Shown here one piece after another: positions 10,701 to 22,189 of a stretch of DNA of 64,000 bases. Position 1 is the first letter of the stretch. Each line of letters opens with the position of its first letter. Under the pieces are notes generated by a model that worked only from the letters and a program-made list of their open reading frames with translations, ran no database searches and was not told the DNA's origin. A program made the translations under genes and the position numbers. The DNA is from Takakia lepidozioides (lineage: Eukaryota > Streptophyta > Takakiopsida > Takakiales > Takakiaceae), in contig CM060734.1 in the NCBI GenBank assembly GCA_030704615.1, positions 11,718,001-11,782,000 of the forward strand. Reading direction: 5' to 3'.

Positions 10701-13322
10701 TGTATTTTAGTCACATTCATCTACATAACATGTGATGGTCTGCTTGAAGTTCTCTCAAATTCCACCACTGACAGCAGGTGGCGATCAGGGGAGTGAAGTG
10801 ATGTGTCAGGGGCATGTCAATTGTGGAAGTAACTGAGGGTGTTTGGTGTGTGTACAGATAGTACTATTGCTGCGATTGGTGCCTCTGCTGCCATTCAACG
10901 TGATGAATTATCTCGTATCGGTCACACCCATCAGTACTGCTAATTACATACTGGCCTCCTGGATTGGCATGATGGTATGGCTGTTGTTCTTCCTATTCCG
11001 ATTTATTCTGACTTGCACAAGTTCAAAGTTGAGTTGTGGTTAATGCCATAGTCCTCACCTACGCGTGGAATTTGTTTTTCATCCAGTAAACTCGCAAGGG
11101 TTCCACCCTTCTACAGGGTTATACGAGGGAGACTTTGAACTGTTGAGATTGATTGGGAGATCCCAGGCTTGGATTCTGTGTAGTCTGTGCATCGAGTGAA
11201 GAAAAGGAATAGTCACTGGTTCAGAGGGTCAGATGATGGCCACCCTGGAGCTGTTCCTGCATTATTTGAATGTGCTTGGGTGGGTGGTTACAAAAAGCAA
11301 AAATTCTTTCCCTGTTCCTTCTTTAAATGGAATCTGGACTGGGAGCAGGTTTGATGGGTATTAGCTATTGTGGATGCAGCCTATCACATTGGCATTTGTG
11401 TATGTTGGAACGACAATCAAGGATATTGCAGACATTACCCATGGTGGAGCACATTTCACCACAGCTCGTTGGGTAAGTAACACCAACAAGATCATGGGGT
11501 ATGACACTTGTATTGCAATGAATTAGAGGCTGTAGTGATGGCAATAGTGAATTGTGGCAAACCTGTGGATATTGCAAATTTTCTCTATCTCGTTCCAGCT
11601 GCGTACAAGAAATGATTTAGAGGTAAGCTATTGGCTAGATAGATGTGATAAGTTATCCAGAAGCACTGCCAAACATGTTGAGTCATGGCAGATTAGGGTA
11701 GAGGCAATCTCAAATCTTCAATGTGCCTCTATAACCAGGTTAATCTCTTCAAATGACCTCTCTAGGAGGTTCACCCTTGAGCTCCATCCCAAGACATATC
11801 TACTCTGAGGCTGTTCAATGGTAGTGGGGAGTCAAGGACTACCTGAGGGCCTTCATGTGTCGGGCAACAGTCTCAAGTTAAACTAGGAGTATGTTGGCTA
11901 CCTCTGGACAGTAAGTTAACCTAGCTGGAAAATAGGGAACCTACCTGGCTTATATTTGGGCATGAAGTGGTGCTCTTCCAGACAAGAGGCCCTCTTTGAA
12001 AGCATCAAGCAGGGTGTTACTGCCTTCAAGTTCCAGAAACTCGAGGCCAGGCTGAAAGCTGTTACCCTCATTGAAAAGGATCTGTGCTTTAGTCCCTGCT
12101 TTGGTTCCAATGCTGAGGTGGATATTGGCACAAATCGACACAATAGCAAAAGATCTTTCTTGACAAAAACTGAAAGACCAGAATCGGCTTCATTTTTAAA
12201 TGTAAGTGCTAGTCAAAGTGAGCCTTCAGCCATACTAGTGGCTCCCATTTGCCTCCCCGTTTCTCCTTTCCTCCCCTCTTCTGCCTTATCCAAATTATGG
12301 CCACACATCATCCTTGTTATTCAACAAACCCGCAAACATACGTACTGAATTATGAGATGGGAAATCGCTGTGGCAGAAGTCTCATTGCATTTGGTGCTGG
12401 TTGGAGATCTTGCCTGGGCCAGCTTCTGGTGCATTTATCTGTCAAGGTGTGGTATGTGCTCATCGGGTTGCGATTGTTGGTGCAGATAATGATAACTGTT
12501 GGCCTGTTAGCAACTGGTAAGCTATACATCTTATGATGGAGTTGAAGATTGCACGGTATTGTGGCTTATAATAGAGTGCTTATTCAAATAGTAGCCCAGA
12601 ATTGGGCTCGAAAGAGCAATGAATGAGAACAAGGGGAAAGGGTGGTTGGGGGAGGGAGAATGGAAGGAGGAGGGGGGGGGGGGGTACGTGTGGTGGGGAG
12701 GAGGGGTGTGATTAAGGACATTCCACTATTGCAGAAATATTCTAGCTTTCCAGCCGCTCAGTAGCGAGTCCTTGACTTGAGGTTGCATTGACGTATTCTA
12801 GGTCATCTTTTTGCTAGAGACACTTCAAACATCTCTCTATCTCAGCCATACGGAGATGGCGAGTTCTCGCCCAGCAGATATTTCTCTCTTCATATTTGAG
12901 TTTGGCAACTATTTTACTTGGTTGGTAGCAGATTTACAATATAAACTACAAATGGAGTTCAGCTTGTCTTTGCATGCTCTTCTAGTGTGTGAAATTTCCA
13001 TCTGGGATGGACTCGACACTCGTGACTCAGATGTATCTGAACTGAGATAGCGGGTGTGCTTGCATGCTTGACGGCTATCCACTTAATGAGATGTAACTGT
13101 TGCAATGCAGTTGTGGTGGCAATACTTGTGACGCGACTAGCCAAGAATGCACTGCGCCGGGCAATTGAGGAGAACGATGGCAATGAAGCTGCATTAATTG
13201 CAGCAAATGATACACCAGCCGCCACTGATCCATCTTTGGAGCTTCGGCAACCACTGGTGGTGAGAATTGACCCGGCTAGCAATGGCTTGGATGGGCAGCC
13301 ATTGCTGTCTGTAAAGATTTGA
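7721..13322 (+). CDS. TVP38/TMEM64-family (SNARE-associated Golgi, DedA/VTT superfamily) membrane protein, nine exons
   Basis: Exons: 7721-7822, 9696-9757, 10068-10122, 10250-10348, 10515-10601, 10858-10974, 11380-11472, 12486-12516, 13111-13322. All introns are GT-AG, phases match at every junction, and the joined frame encodes 285 aa, a usual length. Residues 7-24 form a leucine-rich first membrane helix. The family core follows: PCTVLAIPASILT (about 61-73), GGGYLFGLVVGF (75-86), LLLRLVPLLPFNVMNYL (138-154), then VYVGTTIKDI. A last helix near 206-225 is followed by a basic and then acidic cytosolic tail. Members are polytopic endomembrane proteins; relatives such as TMEM41B and VMP1 are lipid scramblases, so a role in lipid distribution or secretory traffic is inferred. 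The ATG at 7721 is the first in frame. Intron 1 holds a LINE fragment; no coding defect is seen. Confidence 0.93.
8086..9227 (+). mobile_element. LINE reverse-transcriptase 3' fragment inside intron 1 of the TVP38-family gene
   Basis: Same orientation as the host gene. It starts in the palm/thumb part of a plant LINE RT (VNLSKTKIMVFNG), continues with a region ending TYGCGFWAPG in a second frame, and ends with a zf-RVT-like zinc-binding segment at 9000-9227 (LCPACIGRS, then EHFFYCPLYYEIH). At least three frames are needed (8086-8304, 8246-8539, 8419-8892, then 9000-9227), so it cannot make protein. The endonuclease, the catalytic RT motifs and a poly(A) tail are all absent. Confidence 0.8.
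12670..12685 (+). repeat. Poly-G tract in intron 8
   Basis: A run of about 14 G in a G-rich stretch of the last intron of the TVP38-family gene. A homopolymer of this kind can slip in replication and in sequencing; no function is evident. Confidence 0.6.
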
Positions 13323-14700
13323 CTCGTAGTCCTCTATCTATACAACATAGTTGTATTCAATTATGAGTTCAGTGTAAAACAATTTTTTGCAGTCCACACA
13401 AAGTAGCAGGGGCTTATGTTACACAGGGCTGTGTTGTTAGTTTAGTATATAAGCATATAATGGTCTGGAGGAAATACAAGATTTGGATGGGCTGTCACAA
13501 AAGGAAATTTTTGTTGGCCCTCGTCATATGTAGAAAGTCAAGGCTTAGGTTATATCATTACCTCTGTATCATTCTTTTTAGCCAGTGTTTCGTGATCATG
13601 AAGCTGCAAACTTCAAACTACATGGCAAACTTCCAATGGTAATGTGAGTTCTACATTTGTAGTTCCAACTTTCGAAGTACATGTTCCATGGCTGTCCAGA
13701 ACAGACCACTTCTGACACCAACCTAGTTTGCACAAGACCTGTTTGCACAAGACCTGCCTGAACTTAGAGTGAATCCTTATCTAAAATTAAGATCTCTCTA
13801 ATGCTGGAGCCATCACATGGCAACATTAAATGTAGTCCTGGCCAAATTTCTGATTATGAAACAAGAAACCAAGTGAATATCTTCTTGTAGCTTCAGTGAT
13901 GTCTGCTAATGAGACAAGCTGCCAACCAGCCGCATTTACTTTGCCGACAAAGTTTCACTTCATCTGCCTGAGTACCGGTCCACCATGACTTTACCTAGTG
14001 GGTGCCACATAGCGTGCCTGTAAAAACCATCAGGTGAGAATGATAGGAGAAGCCCACATTCTCTTCCACATTCGTGCGCCTCAGGACAAATACGTTTGTT
14101 TGATTGCTTGAGTTGATTCTGGCTCTTGACGCAAGAAGCTCCCCAACAGCCTAATGATCAGAAAATTTCAAGTATAGATACATATTACGCTATTGACTCA
14201 CCCTTTTTTCAGTGCTGCTACCTCCCCTTAGTAAGCAAAGATTGAAATTGCACAGTCAGCACTCAGCATCTCAGCACTATGCCATCTGATGGCTTCACAG
14301 GTCTCATCAGTGTTGAAGACATAAAATTCAAGGTTTGAAAAGATCCCAACTTACCCACCAATAGTCCTCTACAGTAGCCTGGTTCTCTGGGTCTGGCATG
14401 TTTCGTCTTCATTCCTGACTGGTTGGATCCTTTCTGGTCAACTATCAGGTCCAAACCCAGCTTCATTGTTTGGGGATTTTTGGACCACAACTGCAAGTTC
14501 TCGATTGGTTGTAGCTCATCAGAAGTAGTATCCGCCAAAACCACCTAGTGTCCAACACCCAACTAGGCCTGAAAGTAGTACCTCGCTTGGCTTGTTGTTG
14601 GCAAGAAGAGCACTGGTTAATCCTTGTGTCACGGACTCTTTTGGAAAAACCTGAAATGCAAGCACATCTACAAGTAACCAACGACTTGGAGGCATACAGA
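13323..14700. other. Downstream intergenic sequence, no gene recognised
   Basis: Probably begins with the 3' untranslated region of the TVP38-family gene. A 16-bp direct duplication (TTTGCACAAGACCTG) occurs near 13727-13757. No conserved protein motif is seen on either strand. Confidence 0.4.
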
Positions 14701-14760
14701 TGGGTGCGCTCTGCCATCTGAGCAATCAGATGGCTTGCCAGATTGCGCTTCGAAACTCAC
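14690..14760 (-). repeat. Possible tRNA-derived SINE head
   Basis: The minus strand reads TTGCTCAGATGGCAGAGCGC, a close match to a tRNA D-arm and box A, followed after about 35 nt by a weak box-B-like GGTTACTTGTAG. The anticodon stem does not fold convincingly, so it is not a functional tRNA gene. No tail or target duplication was found. Confidence 0.25.
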
Positions 14761-14834
14761 AAAGATTAGGCATTCTTGTTGCATGGACAGGCAAGCATAG
14801 GGAAATGCCTATAGAGGAACTCCAGAACCAGGAG

Positions 14835-14896
14835 GAGGTTAGCTATTTCATGAGCATGAGCGGAGAAGTAAGACAATCGGTTTTCATGAGCAGAAA
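14835..14896 (+). repeat. Dispersed repeat, copy A (GAGGTTAGCTATTTCATGAGC...)
   Basis: Begins GAGGTTAGCTATTTCATGAG and ends ATCGGTTTTCATGAGCAG. A second copy is at 40540-40617, there expanded by extra GGCATGAGC units. Flanks of the two copies differ, so this is the edge or body of a dispersed element; no terminal inverted partner was found nearby. Confidence 0.6.
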
Positions 14897-14899
14897 TCA

Positions 14900-16826
14900 T
14901 TTCTTTTTTCTTTTTTTTTTGAGAGAGGCTGCAGGAGACTAAGGATGAGTAGGTCCATAGCAGCGAGACAAGACTACAGAGGCTCATTGATTCTGCGTCC
15001 AGAGGATTCAAACGAGAGGTGGGCTTTGGATTTGCCCTTTCTAGAGGTTCTCTTATGCCTCCAATTCCTATCTGATTCTTCCTGCTCCATAGATAGTTGG
15101 GCGCTAGTGGAGCTGCCAACATGGCGGGATGCTGTCGTTCCAGACAATCGATGAGTATGATGTCCTTGTGCAGATGACGTTCCCTTTCCCCAGGCGTTAT
15201 CAAAGCCAGTGAAAAGCTGTTGTCTCCTTCGTTGCGCACATCGAGAAGTAGCTGCACAGAGAACATTCCAGGCCTTTCTCGCTTCAGTCATTAAATCTGA
15301 GTGGATCATGAAGAAAACCTTCGCACAGGGTGATCCAGCGAAAAAAACAAACAAAAAAAATTGCCTCCCCAACGACGCACTCACCCTTGCACCGATTTTG
15401 AGTTAAATCGAATTTAAATGAATTTAAAATAAATATTTGCATTTAGAAAATATATGATTGCGGTTTTGAGGGGCGTAATGATTTTATTTTTAGCTCTATT
15501 TTATTCTGTGACATCGGGCTTTGCACCACTACAGCCATGCAAAAAGTGGGACATAAAAAAAATGGAAAAAAAAAATAAGTCTGTTTCTAGGGTCACTTTT
15601 GCAGAACTCTCTATGAAGAGTGCATGAAGTTGAAGATAACTCAACTTTGGAGTGCAAATGAGAGAACAAAATCTGGTTATGGGTCCAAATGACTTTTGTT
15701 TACTCCCAAATTTTGCACGCACATTGCATATGCTATCATTAAGCATATGGCTTGAAAATAGAATAAAAAAAAATTCATCTGCAGGCGAAACACAATTTTC
15801 CGTCTCTATAACACGTAGCTGCGTTCAACACTAGAATGACCAATTGAATCAACTTGGTTCAAGCTCATATTTGGTCCACATGTGCATAAGTATGTTTAGA
15901 TCAGATATGCAAAGTTGCAACCCACACGAGCAACAAGAAATTTTTTTACATCAATCGATTAATCGGATGTATACAAAGTACATCATGAGAATATCTACAA
16001 TGCCCCTACATTGGCTCCTGGATTGATACTTGGGTCAATCCCAAATGTCAATATATAAAAGCTAGCTATTTCCTAGCTAACTTCACACCAGTGGTAAAAT
16101 AACTTCACAAGGGATTGTAACAGAAGTGTTTTTTTTTTTTTTTTTTGGTCACGACTTAGAACAGAACAAAAAAGTTGGGTGATGATGATAGCTTGGCAAT
16201 GGACATAGGGAGAAAACTTGGGAATTTTGGGGGGTTGTGAATGAAGCTGTGACAGAGCAAGTTCTGACCAAATTTTTTTTTGTGTTTCATGGGACTAATA
16301 ATCATGGTGGAGTAATATGGTCGGGGGATCGTGTTTGGTAATTGTCGATGTTGATGAAGGGAAAACACTAAGATTTAGTGTGTTCCATGAGGAGTTTGTG
16401 AATTTGTCATATTGCATGGTTGTGTCTAGTGATCCTGATTTCATGTACATTAGAGTGTGTATATTGATTAACTGAGGTCATGTATCACAGGCTGGTGGAG
16501 ATAATGTAAATATGGATCAGTATAATGGGCCGGAGGAGTATATTTGAGGCCAAAAGAGATGTTTCCACTAGTTGCCCGTGTATTGCGCATTATAAATTAA
16601 AGGGTTTGTGTGATTATGACATCTTGGTAGCAGCTTTGATGTGCGACAAATAGTTGGAGAAATTGTGGTTTTGTATTTGGGATTGAATCCATTTTTGGAT
16701 ATGGGTTTTGGTGTGGGCAATCGATGCCGCCTGTTTGTGTATTTTTTATGTAAAGAATGTAATCTAGGTTTAGGAAGGTTCGGTTTATGGTATGTGAGCC
16801 AGAAATGGGGTGTGTGAGAGATTATG
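14900..16826. other. Intergenic, partly AT-rich, no gene recognised
   Basis: A minus-strand frame at 14974-15384 is open, but its sequence resembles no family known to me and it overlaps another open frame of similar length, so I do not call it. From about 15400 the sequence is AT-rich, with a run of about 19 T near 16128. No transposon ends are visible. Confidence 0.4.
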
Positions 16827-16916
16827 TATAGGGCCCACCCCCGAAAGGGGGCAGTTGCCGTGAGGCGAAGTGACTCTTAGTTACGCCGGCCTCGGCCGGA
16901 GTCTTCTCTCTCTCTT
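16827..16916 (+). repeat. TATAGGGCCCACCCCCGAAAGG module, plus-strand copy, with CT-rich tail
   Basis: About 90 bp from TATAGGGCCCACCCCCGAAA to a (TC)n tail, containing GGCGAAGTGACTCTTAGTTA. Two copies of the same module lie in the opposite orientation at 17322-17414 and 17632-17743, each directly after the stop codon of a LINE C-terminus. This suggests that it is that LINE family's 3' untranslated end. Confidence 0.6.
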
Positions 16917-17143
16917 TGTGTGAGAGATATGTTAGTATCCTAGCCCACTCACAGTTATCACTGAAAGAACTAGAGACGACATCCATACCCAAAGTATTGT
17001 AAACTCAGTCACAATAACTTCAATCTCCCAATCAACCTCATCAAAAAATGCTTGAAAAATATTTATTTCATAGCCATATGTTCTCTCATGACCATCATCA
17101 CAAACAAATGCAACATAAAAAATAACATTACTTGGTGTAACTA

Positions 17144-17421
17144 TCATTGACAACCAAGTTGTAGCATAGTGGTAATTGGAACATATAACCACCTCGGAAG
17201 TGGTCGTGGGTTCAATCCACCGACTGGTGTGACAAAGGTATCCATCTTTGTGTCGTTAGGCAGTAGGCCTTTGCAGGATGAAGAGACACCATAAATTATG
17301 CTTCTTTCGGAAGACCTAAAATAGAGAGAAGAGAGAAGACTCCAGTCGAAACCGGCATAACTAAGAGCCATTTCGCCTTACGGCTACTGTCCCCTTTCGG
17401 GGGTGGGCCCTATAAAGAAAA
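17144..17421 (+). mobile_element. tRNA-like SINE head joined to the GGGCCC module
   Basis: Plus strand: box A TAGCATAGTGG at 17162-17172 and box B GGTTCAATCC at 17209-17218, with RNA polymerase III promoter spacing. The sequence runs on to GGGTGGGCCCTATAAAGAAAA at about 17421. The terminal part is the reverse complement of the module that follows LINE stop codons in this region. It is therefore either a SINE ending in that sequence or a SINE head lying head-on against a LINE 3' end. Target duplications were not resolved. Confidence 0.5.
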
Positions 17422-17424
17422 CAG

Positions 17425-17633
17425 GTGTCCGAGGGACACCGGGTATTAACCATGTGATAGCGGTGCCTAGGGTATCTAGGGTAACGAAGAGGGATTGGAT
17501 TCAAGTTGTCGCTTATTGGACATAATGGTTGTGAGAGAGCAAAGCACGTGAGGTATATAACTTCAAAACATGTGTGCATTAGGGGGATAGAGATATGAAG
17601 GTTTTTGTGTAGTGCGATGATACTGGCGTTATG

Positions 17634-17637
<4 letters not shown>
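17425..17637 (-). mobile_element. LINE C-terminal fragment, diverged copy
   Basis: Minus-strand translation gives HNASIIALHKNLHISIPLMH and ends near NTRCPSDTCFL. This aligns with the better preserved copy at 17747-18049 (HNASISALHKN..., ending CPPGTL). It lacks everything upstream and is followed by the GGGCCC module. Confidence 0.6.
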
Positions 17638-17665
<28 letters not shown>

Positions 17666-17743
17666 TGACGCCGGCCGGGCCGGCGTAACTAAGAGCCACT
17701 TCGCCTTGCAGCTACTACCCTCTTTCGGGGGTGGGCCCTATGA
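17632..17743 (-). repeat. GGGCCC module with (GA/TC)n tail, minus-strand copy
   Basis: Starts a few bases after the LINE stop codon on the minus strand and ends in a CT microsatellite (plus-strand GAGAGAGA at 17632-17665). Same unit as at 16827 and 17322. Confidence 0.6.
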
Positions 17744-17746
17744 AAA

Positions 17747-18049
17747 CTAGAGGGTGCCTGGAGGGCACCCAGTGACCAAGGGAGCAAGTACCCGAGGTAT
17801 CAAGAGATCCCATAGCCTCCTTTTGTTGGTGATAATAGCAGTGAGAGAGCTTAGCGCCGTCAGGTGGATTGCTTTGAAGCATTTGAGTATGGGGGAGAAA
17901 GGGATTTTGAAGTTTTTATGAAGAGCAGAGATACTAGCATTGTGGATACTGCCTTTGGTGCCAGCGGTAATGATGGTTAGGGGGCCGGTGGACCAGCCAC
18001 GTCGGTGGATGGCGAGGATGAGCGGGACGTATTTTTGACGTTTTTCTAG
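17747..18049 (-). mobile_element. LINE ORF2 C-terminus remnant
   Basis: One open minus-strand frame: LEKRQKYVPLILAIHRRGW, then STGPLTIITAGTKGSIHNAS, ending GCPPGTL and a TAG at 17747-17749. The KRxKYxPLxxAxxxxGW pattern is typical of the region after the RT domain in several LINE ORF2 proteins. The RT core is absent. The copy abuts the CACTA-type terminus at 18078. Confidence 0.65.
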
Positions 18050-18229
18050 TGTGGAAGAGCAGGGGTAGCGGTCATTACACTACAACACAAATTGTTTTTT
18101 GCCACGGCCTAATTCACTCTTTTTACTGTGATATCAAACAGGGTCCACACTTTCCCCCAGTGTGTAAACAGACTAGTTGTTTCAGACAGGTGTGGCAAAC
18201 GGTGGCTGTGTGGAAACGACCATGCCACA

Positions 18230-18560
18230 CTTCATCCACAGCTGACATGGACAATGGTGGCCGTGGCTGGCCACCTGGGCATGCACATAGGGCACGCCAC
18301 GTGGATACGCCACGCGCCACGGGGAGGAGACTGCACGTGGCAGCCCCGGATCGCACCTGTCGCCGTGACGTGGAACAATATAGCGGTGACACGTGGCAAT
18401 TTGGACATGGCACGGGGGGGGCACGTGACATATTGGGGGGACGACACGTGGATTTTTGGACATGGTTGCGGGGGCCACGTGGAATAATTTCAAACGCGAC
18501 ACGTGGATTTTCTGGAAAACCGGGGGGCCACGCGGAGTGAGGACGCAATGACACGTGTTC
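18230..18560. repeat. CACGTG-rich subterminal region of the CACTA element at 18078
   Basis: At least eight copies of CACGTGG or its complement in about 300 bp, G+C-rich, interspersed with ACGTGGCA, ACGTGGATTTT and similar strings. In CACTA elements subterminal motif clusters bind the transposase; that role is inferred. Long open frames on both strands here result from the low stop-codon content. Confidence 0.5.
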
Positions 18561-19429
18561 TAAAATTATAAAATTCCGAAATTCCATACATACGTACACA
18601 CTACACATACTACACAAAATCAGTATACAGACTCTGCACACAAACAATAGGCATGCATCATTGCGCATACATATACTTGCTACCAAACGGTTCCCAAAAT
18701 GACGCTTCATTGAAATGTTCATATTAAGGTCTGCCATGTGGTCTGCCTGCATGAAGATACACTTCCAGCATTTGGAGACGTTGCAGCTACGTCAAAACTA
18801 CTCACCGGACCCGTGACATGCTGCACTACTCTACATAATCCAAACCTGCCAAGCTGAACAACAAAAAACCGAGCTACAACTTCGGCACTTCAGATGCTCC
18901 AACACAAAACTCCACGACCACTATGCCAGGAACTGAGCAGCAGTTCTACCAATGTCTTAAAGGACAAGCACAAAAACAAAAACTGATGGATTGTCCGGTA
19001 CTGTGGAAGAGGGGCACCTTAGCAGCCATCACGCAACTGCTCGGACAAACACAATATGAAAACTAGGGTTCAAAGCGTAGTCCACTGCACACTACCATAA
19101 AGCTATTGCCACATGGAATCATATGTAATCTAGTGCTTGAAATCTGGTCCTCTTTGATGAATCTGCACCCATGCTCTATCCCTGCTCCTTCAGCTATCCA
19201 TGCCTCTGCACATATCATGCATTCATCCTTGCCTTGCTGCTAGCAGCTGACAATGACAGCCTAGATTTGTTCTAGGAAACACCCAACTCAGCTTATCACA
19301 CTAGTTCCTATGCTGAATTGCATCTGCTGCTCCCTGGAATATAACATGCATTCACCTTTTTGCCTCGGTTGTCCCACCATTGACTGGGGTCAGAAAAGTA
19401 TTCATCCCACAGCTTCTCCTTATAGTAAA

Positions 19430-20060
19430 ATCACAACTCACTATTTCATACAAATTTATACGGACTAAGATTTATAACTACAGTAGAGACATACTCCAAT
19501 TTTTTATTATTATAAAAAAGATCATCTATGAAAGAGCTATGGACTCTTAAATTGAATCTTATGGACTATAGTGTTACACAAGAAAAACCATATGGACTAA
19601 AAAAACATCATATACACCTAAGTAATAGCAAAATGGAAAACAAATTAGGGGCGCCATTTTTGAAAGCTACCCAAATGCACTTTTATATGGACTAAAAACA
19701 TCAAGGAATGAAAGGTATTGACTAATTTATACTAAACACTGGGCCCAAACTGGGCTTATTTTCCCTAATGTACATCATCCTCATTTAGAGGCTTTTGGGA
19801 TATCATCATTACTAAAAAGGTATAAAAACCTATAATCTAGAGGTGCCAAGTGATATATGGAAAAATTCAAAAATCTAATTATTATAAATAAAAAGTGGTT
19901 TTCTATTTTCAGAATTAAATACTAAAATTTTTAATAAAAAAACTATAGCGTACTTGAGGTGGGACTTTTTACTAAAAGTGTTAAATATCATATCTATAAA
20001 CTAAAATTAAATATTTGAATAAATTCCCTCCATTTGAGGTACCTATATAGACTTTCATGG
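19430..20060. other. AT-rich stretch without genes
   Basis: High A+T, with ATGGACTA-type words recurring (TATGGACTAAAAA and variants near 19550-19700). No protein-like frame. Confidence 0.4.
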
Positions 20061-20069
20061 AGAAAAAAT

Positions 20070-20930
20070 CTACCTCTTTTGGTCACCCTGCAACTGCCCT
20101 AGGCATATCATTGGATCATCATCCTCCATGCACCCATGTTTGGCATACATGTGCACAAGGGCATAGTTCAGATCGACATCTAGTACAATTCCAGCTTGGA
20201 CGATGTGGTTGCGCTGCAATACCCCTTCCCACACCACTTGCTCATACGTCTCCAAAGGGCCTCCATCCTGCGCTGCTGTTGTGCATATCCTGGGATCATC
20301 CTCCTCCTCCATGCACCCACATTTGGCATACAAGTCCACAATTCCAGCTTGGACGATGTCACCACAAACTCCGTCTTCACTCATTGCCTACTCTAGTTAA
20401 GTGCAATTATGGGCTAGGCTGATACCACATCTCATTCAACCATATTATCAAACATGCCATTTGTATCCTTGTAGTTGTACCCAAACTTGGCATACATGTG
20501 CACTACGGCAACGTTCAGAATCATATCAGATACAATACCAGCTTTGGCGATATCACCGTGGACCTCTGCACCCTTTTCTAGGGCTGTCAGGCTTGCATTT
20601 GACATACATATCGACCAAGGCAGTGTTTAGAGACATCTAGTGGTACAATTCCAGCTTTGACGATGTCACCATGGACCTTTGCGTCCTTTCCAGGGCTAGC
20701 AGGCTCGCATTTGACATACATATACACCAGGGGATGTTCAGAATGACATCAGAAACAATTCCAGCTTTGATGATGCGATCACCATGAACCTCTTGGCCCC
20801 TTCCCAGAGCTGCTAGGCTCGCATATGCATATTACAAACACAAATGAACATGACCTAGTCTGGCTTCATCCTTTCCCACATCATTTTCTCTTAGGTTTCC
20901 AAAGCCTTAATCCCACACGGTCCACGGCTT
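20070..20930 (-). pseudogene. Pentatricopeptide-repeat (PPR) gene fragments in the CACTA element
   Basis: Minus-strand fragments in several frames: AGIVLDVDLNYALVHMYAKH, LYAKCGCMEEE, and near 20760-20900 a VFICVCN string with KLELF. These match the L and S repeats of PLS-type PPR proteins (consensus VHMYAKCGxIxDA). Three or more partial units are out of frame with one another. PPR proteins bind organelle RNA, but these pieces cannot encode one. Confidence 0.65.
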
Positions 20931-21059
20931 GGACCGCTACGCGCGGATCTGCGCCCCGCCACGTGGCGGGGGCATTTTACCCAGCGGACAATGCGTCTGC
21001 AAATTCCCTTAAAGGGGGGTTTTCTTACCTTTAGCTATTAGATTCAATTTATACCCCTC

Positions 21060-22140
21060 TAAGGGTTAGGAGCCATTATGTAAGGCGCCAATGGTAGATA
21101 AAATCTAGGATTTTGGGAGGACGCAGCCTTGGAGGGGAGCGTTCTTATGACTCCAAGAGAGAGCCAAGCGGGCCTGTGAGCAGTGAGCTAGAGGCGGAGA
21201 CCTCGAGAGACAAGGGAGGAGAGAAAATACTCTGTCCTAAAAACTCGGCTACAGTGCGCCTTTGTGTCAGAGCCCAAGGTAGAGGATGACTTTTTCCACG
21301 GAGGGAAAGCGAACCAGCGCCTTAAAATAATGTAAAGGGGTGAAATCTGGCTTGGACCCACCAGTGGTTATTTGATTATTTACTCATGCATGTTCTGGAC
21401 TAACGAATGTAGTGGCAGGGATGAACTCTCAGCGAGATTCATTCATCCGATAGGGCCGCGGCAGTTCCCCGCGGCAGGGAATGGTTCCCGGGTATTCCTC
21501 GGTTCTCATTGGGTTCCCACAGGGTTCCCAATGGCATCTTTAGGCGCCAAGAGTATCTTTGGATTCCCCACATGATTTCCCATATGAGAGGAATTTTTCC
21601 TGATTTTCTTAATTTCTTTTATTTTCCAGCATTTCTGATTTGTGAAATTGCTTAAATAGGATAGATGCACGTGGTGCACGTTATAGCCTGAAGGGTGTTG
21701 ATTAAACTTATTGAACTTATTGAGTTGAGGGGCTTAGAACCACCTTATTGAACCTGATGAAGCTATTGGATTATGATAGGTATTTTGGCCACTCCTTTGC
21801 TAAGACAAAGTATTTTAGGCACTGGGGTAGGAAGCGTTGGCCCTTCCATCAAAGATGACTTGAACTTAAGCACTCGGTGAAGGAGGGGCATTGGGAGAGG
21901 AAGATTTCCCCTCTTCTTCCTAGGCTCGGCAAGTGCCTTGTGAAGGGATTAAAACATGTCCCGGCTATAGGCGGCTCAGGGGCCTAGGCGGTAGGAATTA
22001 GACAATAAAACACAAAGACTTGGAAGGCAGTTACTGAATAGATTGTAGGATACCGTATGACTTAGAAACGCAAACTCGCCCTGTGAAGAGGAGTACGTGA
22101 TTTCTCTTTGCCGGTAGGACTTAGATAGTGATCATAGCCA
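21060..22140. other. No gene recognised
   Basis: Mixed composition with no conserved frame. A short palindromic string (CCGCGGCAGTTCCCCGCGGCAGGGAA) lies near 21457-21482 in a region rich in GGTTCCC words. No element ends were identified. Confidence 0.4.
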
Positions 22141-22189
22141 CCATGTACGACCACGGACCCCCTGCACTAACCGTAGTTGGGTAGGTGGT

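Larger units (their letters stand above)
18078..20930 (+). mobile_element. CACTA (EnSpm) family element, left end visible, right end not found
   Basis: Begins CACTACAACACAAATTG at 18078, the CACTA terminus type, after TTA. A GC-rich region full of CACGTGG motifs follows. At 19190-19430 the sequence is the reverse complement of 50850-51090 in the complete CACTA element at 44924-52139, including CTAGATTTGTTCTAGGAAAC. PPR fragments occupy 20070-20930. No TTGTAGTG end with TTA behind it was seen, so the right end is lost or beyond recognition and the end given here is only the limit of recognised content. Confidence 0.6.

Noticed and set aside
14690-14760. Functional tRNA gene on the minus strand
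   Set aside because: Only the D-arm resembles a tRNA; no anticodon stem or proper T-arm, so at most a SINE head.
15527-15545. Possible CACTA end (CACCACTACAGCC)
   Set aside because: No inverted partner, no duplication, and the terminal bases do not fit.
17150-17230. Functional tRNA gene on the plus strand
   Set aside because: Box A and box B are good, but acceptor and anticodon stems do not pair and a long tail follows; SINE is more likely.
18123-18752. 209-codon minus-strand frame and its plus-strand counterparts
   Set aside because: They lie in the GC-rich CACGTGG repeat zone of a CACTA element, where stops are rare on both strands.
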